Shown in pieces: positions 18,517 through 27,573 of a DNA stretch of 64,000 nt; the first letter of the stretch is position 1, and each line of letters begins with the position of its first letter. Position numbers and translations under genes: made by a program. This DNA comes from Geminicoccaceae bacterium (GTDB lineage Bacteria; Pseudomonadota; Alphaproteobacteria; Geminicoccales; Geminicoccaceae), in assembly GCA_025999455.1 (NCBI GenBank), contig AP024683.1, positions 193,501 to 257,500 on the forward strand. Reading direction: 5' to 3'. The notes under the pieces are model-generated. The model was not told the origin of the DNA, searched no databases, and was given only the letters and a program-made list of their open reading frames with translations.

Positions 18517-19010
18517 GCGAGCCGGGCGCGCCCACGGGCACGACCGAAGAAGGACAGGCGGCACAGCCGCGGCTGTCGATCCTCACCCAGTACGTCAAGG
18601 ACCTGTCGTTCGAAAATCCCCGGGCGCCCATGGGCCTCGCCCCGGGTCAGCCGCGTCCGGAGATCCAGATCGCGGTCGACGTCAATGCCCGTCAGGTGGG
18701 CGAGCAGCATTTCGAGGTCGTGCTCCAGATCAACATCGAGGCGAAGTCCGGCGACACGCCGTTCTTCCTCATGGAGCTCGCCTACGGTGGGGTGTTCGCG
18801 CTCGCCAACATCCCCGAGGACACGGTGCAGCCGCTCCTCTTCATCGAATGCCCACGGATCCTGTTCCCGTTCGCGCGGCGGATCGTGGCCGACGTGACGC
18901 GTGACGGCGGGCTACCGCCGCTCCTCCTCGACCCGATCGATTTCGCCACGCTCTATCGTCGGCGGCTCGCGCAACGGGCGCGAGAGGAAGGCACCGCCGG
19001 GACCGCTTGA
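18513..19010 (+). CDS. secB: Protein-export chaperone SecB
   Basis: A 165-residue SecB, the tetrameric chaperone that keeps preproteins unfolded and passes them to SecA. The family core is clear: LTQYVKDLSFENPRAP, EIQIAVDVNARQVGE, the VVLQINIEA strand, LMELAYGGVFALANIPED, and PRILFPFARRIVADVTRDGG followed by LLLDPIDFATLY. The acidic/neutral N-terminal tail is typical of alphaproteobacterial SecB. The start overlaps the phosphatase stop, so SecB production is coupled to it. The fxsA gene often found in this neighbourhood is absent. Confidence 0.97.
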   Translation: MSEPGAPTGTTEEGQAAQPRLSILTQYVKDLSFENPRAPMGLAPGQPRPEIQIAVDVNARQVGEQHFEVVLQINIEAKSGDTPFFLMELAYGGVFALANIPEDTVQPLLFIECPRILFPFARRIVADVTRDGGLPPLLLDPIDFATLYRRRLAQRAREEGTAGTA

Positions 19011-19019
19011 TCGGCGGAG

Positions 19020-19052
19020 CCGAGGGCGGGGCCCGACACCTCCCGCCCTCGG
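19020..19052. terminator. Strong hairpin between convergent secB and ilvE
   Basis: A perfect 11-bp inverted repeat (19020-19030 with 19042-19052) flanks an 11-base loop. It fills the 58-base gap between two convergent stops, so it can act in both directions. There is no run of T after either arm, so it is either a Rho-assisted or a weak intrinsic terminator. Confidence 0.55.
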
Positions 19053-19068
19053 TCCTCGCACTCGTGTC

Positions 19069-19935
19069 TCAGGCGACGTGGCTGCGGGTGAGCTTGTGGA
19101 AGTCGTCGAGCAGCAGCCGGGTGACCGGGCCCGTCTGGTAGGTGAGATCGTCGATCGCGTGGACGGGGGTGATCTCGGCGGCCGTGCCGGTCACGAAAAT
19201 CTCCTGAGCACCGGCCAACTCTTCGGGCTTGATGTGCCGCTCGACCACCTCGATGCCGCGCGCCTTGGCGAGCTCGATGACGGTTTGCCGAGTGATCCCG
19301 TTCAAGAAGCAATCGGGCTTCGGCGTGTGCAGCTTGCCGTCGATCACGAGGAAGATGTTGGCGCCCGTCGTTTCCGCGACGTAACCGCGCCAATCGAGCA
19401 TCAAGGCGTCCCCGAAGCCTTTCGCCTCGGCGGCGTGCTTGGAAATCGTGCAGATCATGTAGAGGCCGGCCGCCTTGGCGTGGACCGGTGCCGTGTTCGG
19501 CGCGGGTCGATCATAGATCGCGCGGGTGAGCCGCAGGTCGCGGTAATAAGCACCCCACTCCCAGCAGGCGATCGCCACGTTGATCCGGGTCTGTTGCGCC
19601 GAGACGCCCATCTGCTCGGAGCCGCGCCAGGCGAGCGGCCGCACGTAACAGTTCTTGAAGCCCATCTTGGCGACGGTGGCGGCTTTGGCGGCGTCGAGCT
19701 CGGCCACCGTGTAGGGCACCTCGAACCCGAGCATCCGGCCGCTGTCGATCAGCCGCTGGCTGTGCTCGCTGCTCTTGAAGATGCGGCCTTCGTAGCAGCG
19801 CTCGCCCTCGAACACGCAGCTCCCGTAGTGGAGGCCGTGCGTGAGCACGTGGATCTTGGCCTCGCGCCAGGCTACGAATTCGCCGTTGAACCAGATCCAG
19901 CCGTCGCGGTCGTCGAAAGGAACGAGGTCGGCCAT
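19069..19935 (-). CDS. ilvE: Branched-chain amino acid aminotransferase
   Basis: A 288-residue fold-type IV PLP aminotransferase. It interconverts Val, Leu and Ile with their 2-oxo acids using glutamate/2-oxoglutarate. The segment WIWFNGEFVAWREAKIHV, then HGLHYGSCVFEGERCY, and the PLP-lysine region VHAKAAGLYM identify it; GYVAETTGANIFLV and FLNGITRQTVIELA are the PLP-phosphate and substrate loops. The start ATG at 19935 gives the usual N-terminus. It is divergent from the marR-like gene, an arrangement seen in several alphaproteobacteria. Confidence 0.95.
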   Translation of the reverse strand: MADLVPFDDRDGWIWFNGEFVAWREAKIHVLTHGLHYGSCVFEGERCYEGRIFKSSEHSQRLIDSGRMLGFEVPYTVAELDAAKAATVAKMGFKNCYVRPLAWRGSEQMGVSAQQTRINVAIACWEWGAYYRDLRLTRAIYDRPAPNTAPVHAKAAGLYMICTISKHAAEAKGFGDALMLDWRGYVAETTGANIFLVIDGKLHTPKPDCFLNGITRQTVIELAKARGIEVVERHIKPEELAGAQEIFVTGTAAEITPVHAIDDLTYQTGPVTRLLLDDFHKLTRSHVA

Positions 19936-20006
19936 CGGCGCTTCCGCGGATGTTTTACGTGGCCCGACTGTGGAATTCGGGATTGCCTTCGCTATCATCG
20001 CCGTCC

Positions 20007-20555
20007 ATGAGTGTCAATGTGAGCACGGGCACGACGGTCCCCCCGGGCGGCACGGCACCTCGTGCGAGCCCACTCTTCCTGCGCGACGAGGAGCTCGATC
20101 GCGCCCTCGAGCTCCTGTTGCTGGCCGGGCACGGTCTCGCCGCCCGGCGCCCGCCACCCGAGGTCGCCGTCGGGCTCGGCGAGCCCGAGCTCGAACTCCT
20201 CTGGCTCGTGTGGCGTCGGCCCGGGACGAGCGCCGCCGACTTGCGGCGTCTCTTGGGTACGACGAAACAATCGACCTCGCGGCACCTGCGGGCACTCGAG
20301 ACCGCCGGCCTCGTGAGCCGACAGGCCGACGGGGCGGACCGACGCCGGCGGTCGCTCCGCCCGACCGAAGCCGGAGCGGCTCTCGCGGCGGCCTTGGCGG
20401 AGCGACGCCGCCTCGCGCTCCGGCGAGCCTTCCAGAAAGCGGGCCCCGAGGCGGTCGCGGGGTTCCAACGCGTGCTGAGCGAACTGGTCGAAGGGCTCGG
20501 CCGCAGAACGGCGGCGCGCCCCCCGATCCGAGAGGCGTCCCGTGCCGACGGGTGA
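20007..20555 (+). CDS. MarR-family transcriptional regulator (PetP-like position)
   Basis: A 182-residue winged-helix regulator. The core spans about residues 27-160: LDRALELLLLAGHGLAAR, the recognition region ADLRRLLGTTKQSTSRHLRAL, and the wing LVSRQADGADRRRRSLRPTEAG. It precedes an OmpR-type regulator and overlaps it by 14 bases, matching the petP-petR arrangement described in Rhodobacter capsulatus. TATCAT at 19993-19998 is only eight bases before the ATG, so the mRNA might be leaderless (inference). The effector ligand is unknown. Confidence 0.9.
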   Translation: MSVNVSTGTTVPPGGTAPRASPLFLRDEELDRALELLLLAGHGLAARRPPPEVAVGLGEPELELLWLVWRRPGTSAADLRRLLGTTKQSTSRHLRALETAGLVSRQADGADRRRRSLRPTEAGAALAAALAERRRLALRRAFQKAGPEAVAGFQRVLSELVEGLGRRTAARPPIREASRADG

Positions 20556-21228
20556 AGGCTTCCACGTCCTCGTGGTCGACGACGACGCGCGCTTGCGCGA
20601 GCTGCTGCAGCGTTATCTCGTCCAGAACGGCTACATGGTCTCGGTGGCGGCGGATGCCGCGTCGGCGCTCGCCGCCCTCGAGCGGATCGCCTTCGACATC
20701 ATCGTCCTCGACGTCATGCTGCCGGACCGTGACGGCACCGACCTCACGGCCGAGCTGCGCGACCGTCACGGCACGCCCATCCTGCTCTTGACCGCGCGCG
20801 GCGAGCCCGAAGATCGGATCCGCGGGCTCGAGGCGGGGGCCGACGATTATCTCGTGAAGCCATTCGAACCGCGCGAGCTCTTGCTGCGGATCGCGAGCAT
20901 CCTCCGGCGTGCGCCCACCGGTGCCGAGCCCGCGGCCGTCCGGTTCGGGCCGTTCCGGTTCGATCCCTCGACGCTGGAGCTCACCCGTGACGGGGAGCCG
21001 GTCCGGCTCACCGCTTCGGAAGCGGCGTTGCTGCGGTGCCTGGCTCTACAGCCCGGCCGGGCCTTGAGCCGCGCCGAGCTCGGTGCTCGGGCCAAGCTCA
21101 GCGGCTCCGATCGCGCCGTCGACGTCCAGATGGTCCGCCTGCGCCGCAAGCTCGAAGAGGATCCGCGCCAGCCGCGCTGGCTCTTGACCCTGCGGGGCGC
21201 CGGCTACGTGCTGCGGACCGGGAGCTGA
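20542..21228 (+). CDS. OmpR-family response regulator
   Basis: A 228-residue two-component regulator. The receiver domain has VLVVDDDARLRELL, the phospho-acceptor Asp 57 in IIVLDVMLPD, the conserved LLLTARGE and Lys 106 in YLVKPFEPRELL. The C-terminal winged helix (about 133-226) includes LTASEAALLRCLALQPGRA and VDVQMVRLRRKLEEDP with GAGYVLR. It starts at GTG 20542 inside the marR-like gene and is followed five bases later by its likely kinase. Homologues in this position have been linked to respiratory gene control, but its targets here are unknown. Confidence 0.95.
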   Translation: MPTGEGFHVLVVDDDARLRELLQRYLVQNGYMVSVAADAASALAALERIAFDIIVLDVMLPDRDGTDLTAELRDRHGTPILLLTARGEPEDRIRGLEAGADDYLVKPFEPRELLLRIASILRRAPTGAEPAAVRFGPFRFDPSTLELTRDGEPVRLTASEAALLRCLALQPGRALSRAELGARAKLSGSDRAVDVQMVRLRRKLEEDPRQPRWLLTLRGAGYVLRTGS

Positions 21229-21233
21229 GCAGC

Positions 21234-22586
21234 TTGGGTCCGATCCGCCGCCTGTTGGATCGCACGATCGTGCCGCGCTCCTTGCTGGGGCGCTCGCTCC
21301 TCATCGTCGTGGCGCCGGTCGTTCTCTTGCAGGTCGTGATCACGATCATTTTCTACAACCGACATTGGGACGTCGTGACCCGCTGGCTGGCGAGCGGTGT
21401 CGCGGGCGAGGTGGCCCTCCTCGTCGAACAGCTCGAGGCGACGCCCGATCCGGAGGCGCGGCGCATCCTCATGGATCAGGCGCGCCGACGACTCGACCTC
21501 CGGCTGTCGTTCGAGCCGGGTGGCCGACTCGACGCCGGGGCGCGCATCACGGGCTTCGATCGAGGGCTGCTCCAGCACATCGACAACAAGATCCTGGAAG
21601 CCTTCGCCGAGGCCCTCGACAAACCGTTCCTCGTCGAGCTCCGGCCGGCAGAGCCGGAACGGATCGCGGTTCAGGTCGAGCTTTCCGACGGCCTCCTCCG
21701 GGTCCTCGCGTCACGCAAGCGCGTGACCGCGACGACGACCGGGCTCTTGCTCGCCTGGATGGTCGGTGCGTCGGTGATCCTGTCGTTGATCGCGATCCAT
21801 TTCATGCGGCTGCAGATCCGTCCGATCCGCCGCTTGGCACGGGCCGTCGAGAGCTTCGGCATGGGCCGGGATCCGGGTCCCTTCCGGCCTCAAGGCGCAG
21901 CCGAAGTCCGCGCCGCCGCGCACGCCTTCAACCGGATGCGCGAGCGGGTGAACCGCTACCTCGCCCAGCGCACCGAGATGCTGGCGGCGGTGAGCCACGA
22001 TCTGCGCACGCCTCTGACCCGGATGAAGCTCGAGCTCGAGCTCTTGGGCGACGACGCCGATCCGGTCGTGGCCGGTCTCCGCCAGGACGTCGCCGAGATG
22101 GTCCAGCTCGTCGAGGACTATTTGAGCTTCGCCCGCGGCGAGGGACGGGAGACGATCGAACCCACGCCGCTCGAGCCGATCCTCGACAGCATGCGGGAGC
22201 GGGCCGAGCGCAGCGGTCTCGCGGCCGAGGTCGCGGCCGAACCCGGGATCACCTTGCCGGTTCGACCGCTCGCCTTCCGACGCTGCCTCGCCAACCTCGT
22301 CGACAATGCCTGCCGGCACGCGCGCTGGGTGCGGATCACCGCCCGACGCGCCGATCGGCACGTCGAGATCGCGGTCGAGGACGACGGGCCGGGGATCCCC
22401 GAGAGCCAGCGCGAGCGCGTCTTTCAGCCCTTCGTCCGGCTCGACCAGTCACGTTCGCGGGAGACCGGCGGTGTCGGGCTCGGGCTCACGATCGCCCGCG
22501 ACATCGTGCTCGGCCACGGCGGCGACATCAGCTTGCACACCTCCGCACGCGGCGGTCTCAAGGCCCTCGTGCGGCTACCGATCTGA
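21234..22586 (+). CDS. EnvZ-like sensor histidine kinase
   Basis: A 450-residue membrane kinase. Two transmembrane helices (about 20-42 and 165-190) enclose a periplasmic domain of some 120 residues. A HAMP segment follows, then the dimerisation/phospho-acceptor region AAVSHDLRTPLTRMKLELE with His 255. The ATPase has the N-box LANLVDNACRHA, G1 VEDDGPGIPES, F-box VFQPFVRLD and G2 GGVGLGLTIARDIV. The TTG at 21234 is the only start consistent with the downstream protein, and GGGAG lies about nine bases upstream. It presumably phosphorylates the regulator encoded just before it. Confidence 0.93.
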   Translation: MGPIRRLLDRTIVPRSLLGRSLLIVVAPVVLLQVVITIIFYNRHWDVVTRWLASGVAGEVALLVEQLEATPDPEARRILMDQARRRLDLRLSFEPGGRLDAGARITGFDRGLLQHIDNKILEAFAEALDKPFLVELRPAEPERIAVQVELSDGLLRVLASRKRVTATTTGLLLAWMVGASVILSLIAIHFMRLQIRPIRRLARAVESFGMGRDPGPFRPQGAAEVRAAAHAFNRMRERVNRYLAQRTEMLAAVSHDLRTPLTRMKLELELLGDDADPVVAGLRQDVAEMVQLVEDYLSFARGEGRETIEPTPLEPILDSMRERAERSGLAAEVAAEPGITLPVRPLAFRRCLANLVDNACRHARWVRITARRADRHVEIAVEDDGPGIPESQRERVFQPFVRLDQSRSRETGGVGLGLTIARDIVLGHGGDISLHTSARGGLKALVRLPI

Positions 22587-22808
22587 TCGCCCACCCACGG
22601 CCGACCGCCGGGGCGGGCCGCTCCGACCGAGCGAGCGACGACGCGCGCGAGGGTCGTGCGCCGCAGCTGCGTGCGGCGGTTGCGGGCGAGGCGCGGGCAT
22701 GGCAGCACCTGCGCACCCGATGCCGGGCGCGGCGGGGGCACCCGGGCCTCGGGACGATCGGAACGTACCCGCGTCGCGACGACCTCGACGGGCATTCGAC
22801 CATCGGCC

Positions 22809-23432
22809 ATGCGGCACTTCTGGCAAGCTCCGGAGCCGACACTCGTCCTCGCGTCCGGCAGCCCCACACGGGCCGCGCTCCTGGAGGCGGCCGGGCTCTC
22901 CTTCCTGCGCGTGCCTCCGGCCGTCGACGAGAGCGCCACGCTCGAGGCGCTGCGAGCCGCGGGCGTGCCGACCGAAGACGCGGCCACGACACTGGCGGAG
23001 CTCAAGGCGCGCTCGGCGGTCGGTCGCTCGCCCGCCGGAAGCCTCGTGCTCGGCGCCGACCAGATCCTGGAGCTCGACGGCGTCTGGCTCGAGAAGCCGG
23101 CCGACCTCGCCGCCGCACGGGCCCAGCTGCTGAGCTTGCGCGGGCGAACCCACCGGCTCGTTTCCGCGGTCGTCGCCGTCAAGGAGGGTGCTCGGATCTG
23201 GCATGCGACCCAGAGTGCGGAATTGACCGTCCGGCCGTTCTCGGACGCGTTCCTCGACGCCTATTTGGAGCGCTGCGGCGAGACCGTCCTCGCCTCGGTC
23301 GGCGCCTACCGGCTCGAAGGCGAGGGAGCCCAGCTCATGAGCCGGGTCCGTGGGGACCATTTCACGATCCTCGGCCTGCCGCTCTTGCCGCTCCTGGCCT
23401 TCCTGCGCGACCAGAAGATCCTCGCGAGCTGA
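22809..23432 (+). CDS. maf: Maf-family nucleoside triphosphate pyrophosphatase
   Basis: A 207-residue Maf/YhdE-type housecleaning pyrophosphatase that hydrolyses non-canonical or excess NTPs. It shows LVLASGSPTRAALLEAAGL (phosphate-binding loop), LVLGADQILELDG with the catalytic Asp, the LLSLRGRTHRLVSAV stretch and YRLEGEGAQLMSRVRGD. The ATG at 22809 is preceded by a 222-base gap in which I see no coding frame and no strong promoter. The next gene, coaE, begins eight bases after the stop; aroE, often found between them in alphaproteobacteria, is absent. Confidence 0.93.
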   Translation: MRHFWQAPEPTLVLASGSPTRAALLEAAGLSFLRVPPAVDESATLEALRAAGVPTEDAATTLAELKARSAVGRSPAGSLVLGADQILELDGVWLEKPADLAAARAQLLSLRGRTHRLVSAVVAVKEGARIWHATQSAELTVRPFSDAFLDAYLERCGETVLASVGAYRLEGEGAQLMSRVRGDHFTILGLPLLPLLAFLRDQKILAS

Positions 23433-23439
23433 GCCGGCG

Positions 23440-24093
23440 ATGCTCGTCCTCGGCCTCACCGGCTCGATCGCGATGGGCAAGACCCACGCCGCACGACTGT
23501 TCCGCGCGATGGGCGTGCCGGTCTGCGATGCCGACGCGCTCGTCCACGACCTCTTCCGACCCGGCGGTGCGGCCGTCGAGCCGGTGGCCGCCGCTTTTCC
23601 GGAGGCTCAGGACGCGAGCGGCGGGATCGATCGAGGCGCCCTCGGCCGCCGCGTGCTCGGCGATCGGGCGGCGCTGCGCCGCCTCGAGGCGCTCGTCCAT
23701 CCTCTCGTTCGCGAGGCGCAGCGTCGCTTCCTCGAAGCCCAGTGCCGGGCCGGACGAACGCTCGTCGTGCTCGACATCCCGCTGCTCTTCGAGACCGGCG
23801 GGCTCGATCGGGTGGACCGTGTCGTGGTGGTGAGCGCCCACCCGCTCGTCCAAGAGCAGCGCGCGCTGCGCCGGCCCGGGATGAGCGCGGCGCGGCTCGC
23901 CGCGATCCGCGCCGAGCAAACACCCGATCACGAGAAGCGTCGCCGCGCCGACTTCGTGATCGCCTCGGGCGCCGATCGGGGCCGGACGGCGGAAGCCGTG
24001 GCGACGATCATTTGCCGTTTGCGCGGCGAGCGAGGTCGGGCCTGGCCCGGACGCTGGCTCGTGGCACCTCGTCTCGAAAGGAGACGCCGCTGA
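23440..24093 (+). CDS. coaE: Dephospho-CoA kinase
   Basis: A 217-residue CoaE performing the last step of coenzyme A synthesis (3'-phosphorylation of dephospho-CoA). The P-loop LGLTGSIAMGKTHAARLF is at the N-terminus, then VCDADALVHDL, the lid-proximal LEALVHPLVREAQRR, and LDIPLLFETGG with the catalytic acidic residue. The C-terminal RRADFVIASGADRGRT matches the family. The stop overlaps the dnaQ ATG (TGATG), and an 8-base gap separates it from maf, so maf-coaE-dnaQ form one operon. Confidence 0.96.
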   Translation: MLVLGLTGSIAMGKTHAARLFRAMGVPVCDADALVHDLFRPGGAAVEPVAAAFPEAQDASGGIDRGALGRRVLGDRAALRRLEALVHPLVREAQRRFLEAQCRAGRTLVVLDIPLLFETGGLDRVDRVVVVSAHPLVQEQRALRRPGMSAARLAAIRAEQTPDHEKRRRADFVIASGADRGRTAEAVATIICRLRGERGRAWPGRWLVAPRLERRRR

Positions 24094-24770
24094 TGTTGCG
24101 CGAGGTCGTGCTGGATACCGAGACCACGGGCCTGGACCCGGCCGAGGGCCATCGAATCGTCGAGGTGGCGGCGGTCGAGCTGATCGACCATCTCCCGACC
24201 GGCCGGACGTTCCAAAGTTATCTCGATCCCGAGCGTGACGTGCCCGAGGAAGCGGCCCGGGTCCACGGCCTCACGCGCGAGTTCTTGCAGGGCTACCCGA
24301 CCTTCGCGGAGGCGGCCGACGAGTTCCTGGCGTTCCTCGGCGACAGCCCGCTCGTCATCCACAATGCGGCGTTCGACCTCAAATTCTTGAACGCCGAACT
24401 CGCTCGCCTCGGTCGGGAGCCTCTGCCGCCCAGCCGGGTGATCGACACCCTGGCCTTGGCCCAGCGCCGCTTTCCCGGTGCGCCGGCGAGCCTCGATGCC
24501 CTGTGCCGCCGTTTCGCGATCGACGCGAGCGCCCGCACTCTGCACGGCGCGCTCCTCGACTGCCAACTCCTCGCGGAAGTTTATTTGCACCTCCTCGGCG
24601 GTCGGCAGACCGTGCTCGGCCTGACGCTCGCCGCGCGCCCCGTGGTCGGTCCGGTTGCGGGGCCGTCGCGGCGCCTCCGCACGCCGCGACCGCACGCGCC
24701 GAGTCCGGAGGAGGAAGCCGCCCACGCCGCCCTCGTAGCGACCCTCGTCGATCCGGTCTGGCGGCGCTGA
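24093..24770 (+). CDS. dnaQ: DNA polymerase III epsilon subunit (3'-5' exonuclease)
   Basis: A 225-residue DEDDh proofreading exonuclease. Motif [20 protein letters not shown], motif [17 protein letters not shown] and motif [17 protein letters not shown] carry the catalytic Asp, Glu, Asp, His and Asp residues. The C-terminal segment after about residue 185 is the linker region that binds the alpha subunit. It starts at the ATG overlapping the coaE stop. A small inverted repeat (TGCTGC-GAC-GCAGCA, just after the stop) could mark the end of the operon, but it lacks a T tract. Confidence 0.96.
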   Translation: MLREVVLDTETTGLDPAEGHRIVEVAAVELIDHLPTGRTFQSYLDPERDVPEEAARVHGLTREFLQGYPTFAEAADEFLAFLGDSPLVIHNAAFDLKFLNAELARLGREPLPPSRVIDTLALAQRRFPGAPASLDALCRRFAIDASARTLHGALLDCQLLAEVYLHLLGGRQTVLGLTLAARPVVGPVAGPSRRLRTPRPHAPSPEEEAAHAALVATLVDPVWRR

Positions 24771-24849
24771 GGCTGCTGCGACGCAGCATCACTGGCGGCG
24801 GTCGAACGCTTCCGCTACCAGGGCCCGGACGCCGCGCGGGGGAAAAAGG

Positions 24850-26277
24850 ATGGCGAAGATCAAGGTCGCGAAGCCGATCGTCGAGCTCGACGGCGACGAG
24901 ATGACTCGCATCATCTGGCGGATGATCAAGGAAAAGCTGATTCTTCCTTATCTCGACGTCGAGCTTCTCTACTACGATCTCGGGATCGAGAACCGCGACG
25001 CGACGGACGACCGCGTCACGATCGAAGCGGCCGAAGCGATCAAGAAGCACAATGTCGGGGTCAAGTGCGCGACGATCACCCCCGACGAGGCCCGCGTGAA
25101 GGAGTTCGGCCTCAAGCAGATGTGGAAGTCACCGAACGGGACGATCCGCAACATCCTGGGCGGCACGATCTTCCGCGAGCCGATCATTTGCCGGAACGTG
25201 CCGCGGATCGTCCCCGCTTGGACCAAGCCGATCGTGATCGGGCGTCACGCCTTCGGTGACCAGTACCGTGCCACCGACTTCAAGGTCCCGAGCCGCGGCA
25301 AGCTCACGATGACCTTCACACCCGCCGACGGCGGCCCGCCGCTCCAATTCGAGGTGTTCGATTTCCCCGGCTCCGGCGTCGCGCTCGCCATGTACAATCT
25401 CGACGAGTCGATCCGCGATTTCGCCCGTGCCTCGTTCAATTACGGCCTGCAGCGCGGCTACCCCGTCTTTCTCTCGACCAAGAACACGATCCTCAAAGCC
25501 TATGACGGGCGCTTCAAGGACATCTTCCAAGAGGTGTTCGACACCGAGTTCAAGGACCGGTTCGCGGCCGCCGGGCTCACCTACGAGCATCGGCTGATCG
25601 ACGACATGGTGGCCTCGGCCCTCAAACTACCAGGTGGCTTCGTCTGGGCCTGCAAGAACTACGACGGCGACGTCCAATCCGACACGGTGGCGCAGGGCTA
25701 CGGCTCGCTCGGTCTCATGACCTCGGTCCTGATGACCCCGGACGGCAAGACGATCGAGGCCGAAGCGGCGCACGGCACCGTGACGCGCCACTATCGGCAG
25801 TGGCAGCGCGGCGAGGAGACCTCGACCAATCCCATCGCCTCGATCTTCGCCTGGACCCGCGGCCTCACCTATCGGGGGCGGATCGACGGCACGCCCGAGG
25901 TCGAGCGCTTCGCCACCACGCTCGAGCGGGTGTGCATCGAGACGGTCGAGTCGGGCTACATGACCAAGGACCTCGCGATCCTGATCGGCCCCGACCAACC
26001 CTGGCTCACGACCACGCAGTTCATGAACAAGGTCAAAGAGAACCTGGACAAGGCGCTGGCGGCCGGCCGAGCCGCCGGATCAGCCGGCGCGTGGCCGTTC
26101 GAGGTAGCGGGCGCGCAAATGCGCGAGGAAGGGTTCGACGGCGAGCGGTCCGCCCGTGGCGTCGCGGACGAGCTCGTCGAAGCGCGGCAACGAGCCCTGC
26201 CCGTGGACCTTCGCCCGCAGCCAGCCGAGGAGCGGGCCGATCTCTCCCCGCGCGACCTCCTTCTCGAGGTCCGGTAG
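24850..26277 (+). CDS. icd: NADP-dependent isocitrate dehydrogenase with C-terminal extension
   Basis: This is the eukaryotic-like homodimeric NADP-IDH of alphaproteobacteria, oxidising isocitrate to 2-oxoglutarate and CO2 in the TCA cycle. It opens with [38 protein letters not shown] binds isocitrate, [14 protein letters not shown] carries metal-binding Asp residues, and [13 protein letters not shown] is the NADP region. Family members end near NLDKALA (residues 398-404). Here no stop occurs there: the frame continues 71 residues, 198 bases of it opposite the M32 carboxypeptidase gene. The tail is charged and unlike any IDH domain, so it is probably a lost stop codon. AAAAAGG lies immediately before the ATG. 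Confidence 0.96.
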   Translation: MAKIKVAKPIVELDGDEMTRIIWRMIKEKLILPYLDVELLYYDLGIENRDATDDRVTIEAAEAIKKHNVGVKCATITPDEARVKEFGLKQMWKSPNGTIRNILGGTIFREPIICRNVPRIVPAWTKPIVIGRHAFGDQYRATDFKVPSRGKLTMTFTPADGGPPLQFEVFDFPGSGVALAMYNLDESIRDFARASFNYGLQRGYPVFLSTKNTILKAYDGRFKDIFQEVFDTEFKDRFAAAGLTYEHRLIDDMVASALKLPGGFVWACKNYDGDVQSDTVAQGYGSLGLMTSVLMTPDGKTIEAEAAHGTVTRHYRQWQRGEETSTNPIASIFAWTRGLTYRGRIDGTPEVERFATTLERVCIETVESGYMTKDLAILIGPDQPWLTTTQFMNKVKENLDKALAAGRAAGSAGAWPFEVAGAQMREEGFDGERSARGVADELVEARQRALPVDLRPQPAEERADLSPRDLLLEVR

Positions 26278-27573
26278 GTCGCGGCGCGCGGCCTCGGCGA
26301 GCTGGGCCGCGAGCAGCGCACCGAGGGTGTAGCAGGGGAAGTAGCCGAAGGCGCCGACCGACCAATGGATGTCCTGCAGGCAGCCACGGGCGTCGTCGGG
26401 CGGCGTCACGCCGAGGAGCGCACGCATGCCCTCGGCCCAGGCAGCCGGTAGGTCGGCCACGGCGAGGTCACCCGCGAGCAGCGCTTTCTCGAGCCGCCAG
26501 CGCAGGATCACGTGCAGCGGATAGGACACTTCATCGGCGTCGACGCGGATGAAGCCGCGCTCGACGCGGTGCCAAAGGGCTTCGAGGTTGGCACTCGTCC
26601 AAGCCGGATCGGGCCCGAAGGTGGCCTCGAGCTCGCCGGCGAGGAAACGGAGGAACGCCGGCGAGCGGCAGATCTGCCTCTCGAGGAGCAGCGACTGGCT
26701 CTCGTGGACGACGATCCCGCGCGCCTCGCCCACCGGCTGACCCATCCAGCGGCGCGGTAAGCCGGCCTCGTAGAGGGCGTGACCCGTTTCGTGCAGGACG
26801 GCCATCAACGCCGAGGTCACCTCGTCGTCGCGCCATCGCGAGGTGATCCGAATGTCCGCCGGGATGCCACCGCAGAACGGATGCGTGCTGGTGTCGAGCC
26901 GGCCGGCACGGAAATCGAAGCCGAGCCGCGCCATCAGCCGCTCGGCGAGCTTTTTCTGGGTCTCGATCGGGAACGGGCCCCTCGGCGCGAGGAACGGGCG
27001 GTTGGCACCGATCGCGTCCTCGAGGATCGCGGGCAACGCCGCGGCGAGCCGATCGAGGAGCGGCGCCACGAGGGCGTCCCGCAGATCCGGCTGATGCTCG
27101 TCCAGGAGCGCGTCGTAAGGTTCGAGATCGAGGGCGGCACCGGTCATACGCGCGGCCTCCCGGACGAGCCGCACGACCTCCTCGAGGAACGGGCGCAACA
27201 GGGCGAAGTCGGAGCGCTTGCGCGCTTCGCGCCAGGTCATCTCGCAAGCGTTGGTGGCGCGTGCCAAGGCTTCGACGAGCGCGGGCTCGAGTGCTCGCGC
27301 GCGCCGGAAGCGGCGTCGCGCCTCGCGCAAGTTGGCGCGCTGCCAGGGGTCGAGATCGCTCTCCGCGTCCGCCCCCGCCAGCAGTTCGCCGGTTTCGTCG
27401 GCGGTGAGGAGCTCGTGGGCGAAGCGCTCGAGCGTAGCGATCTGCTCGCCCCGCGCGGCGCTGGCGGCCTCCGGCATGCAGACCGCCGTGTCCCAACGGA
27501 GGATCGCGAGCGCACCCTCGAGATGACCGAGGCGGGCGAGGCGTTCCTCAAGCGCCGCGTAGTGCCAGCCCAT
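26080..27573 (-). CDS. M32-family metallocarboxypeptidase
   Basis: A 497-residue zinc carboxypeptidase Taq-type (M32) enzyme that removes C-terminal residues from peptides in the cytoplasm. The metal site HETGH appears in [17 protein letters not shown], with [11 protein letters not shown] downstream supplying further active-site residues, and the family motifs [16 protein letters not shown] and [12 protein letters not shown]. Length is normal. The ATG at 27573 overlaps the ctaA stop by 26 bases, so it may be transcribed as the tail of the oxidase operon, and its own 3' end overlaps the icd extension. Confidence 0.95.
   Translation of the reverse strand: MGWHYAALEERLARLGHLEGALAILRWDTAVCMPEAASAARGEQIATLERFAHELLTADETGELLAGADAESDLDPWQRANLREARRRFRRARALEPALVEALARATNACEMTWREARKRSDFALLRPFLEEVVRLVREAARMTGAALDLEPYDALLDEHQPDLRDALVAPLLDRLAAALPAILEDAIGANRPFLAPRGPFPIETQKKLAERLMARLGFDFRAGRLDTSTHPFCGGIPADIRITSRWRDDEVTSALMAVLHETGHALYEAGLPRRWMGQPVGEARGIVVHESQSLLLERQICRSPAFLRFLAGELEATFGPDPAWTSANLEALWHRVERGFIRVDADEVSYPLHVILRWRLEKALLAGDLAVADLPAAWAEGMRALLGVTPPDDARGCLQDIHWSVGAFGYFPCYTLGALLAAQLAEAARRDLPDLEKEVARGEIGPLLGWLRAKVHGQGSLPRFDELVRDATGGPLAVEPFLAHLRARYLERPRAG

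Noticed and set aside
22587-22808. Possible small gene in the 222-base gap before maf
   Set aside because: Open frames here give Arg-rich peptides without hydrophobic helices, motifs or ribosome-binding sites.
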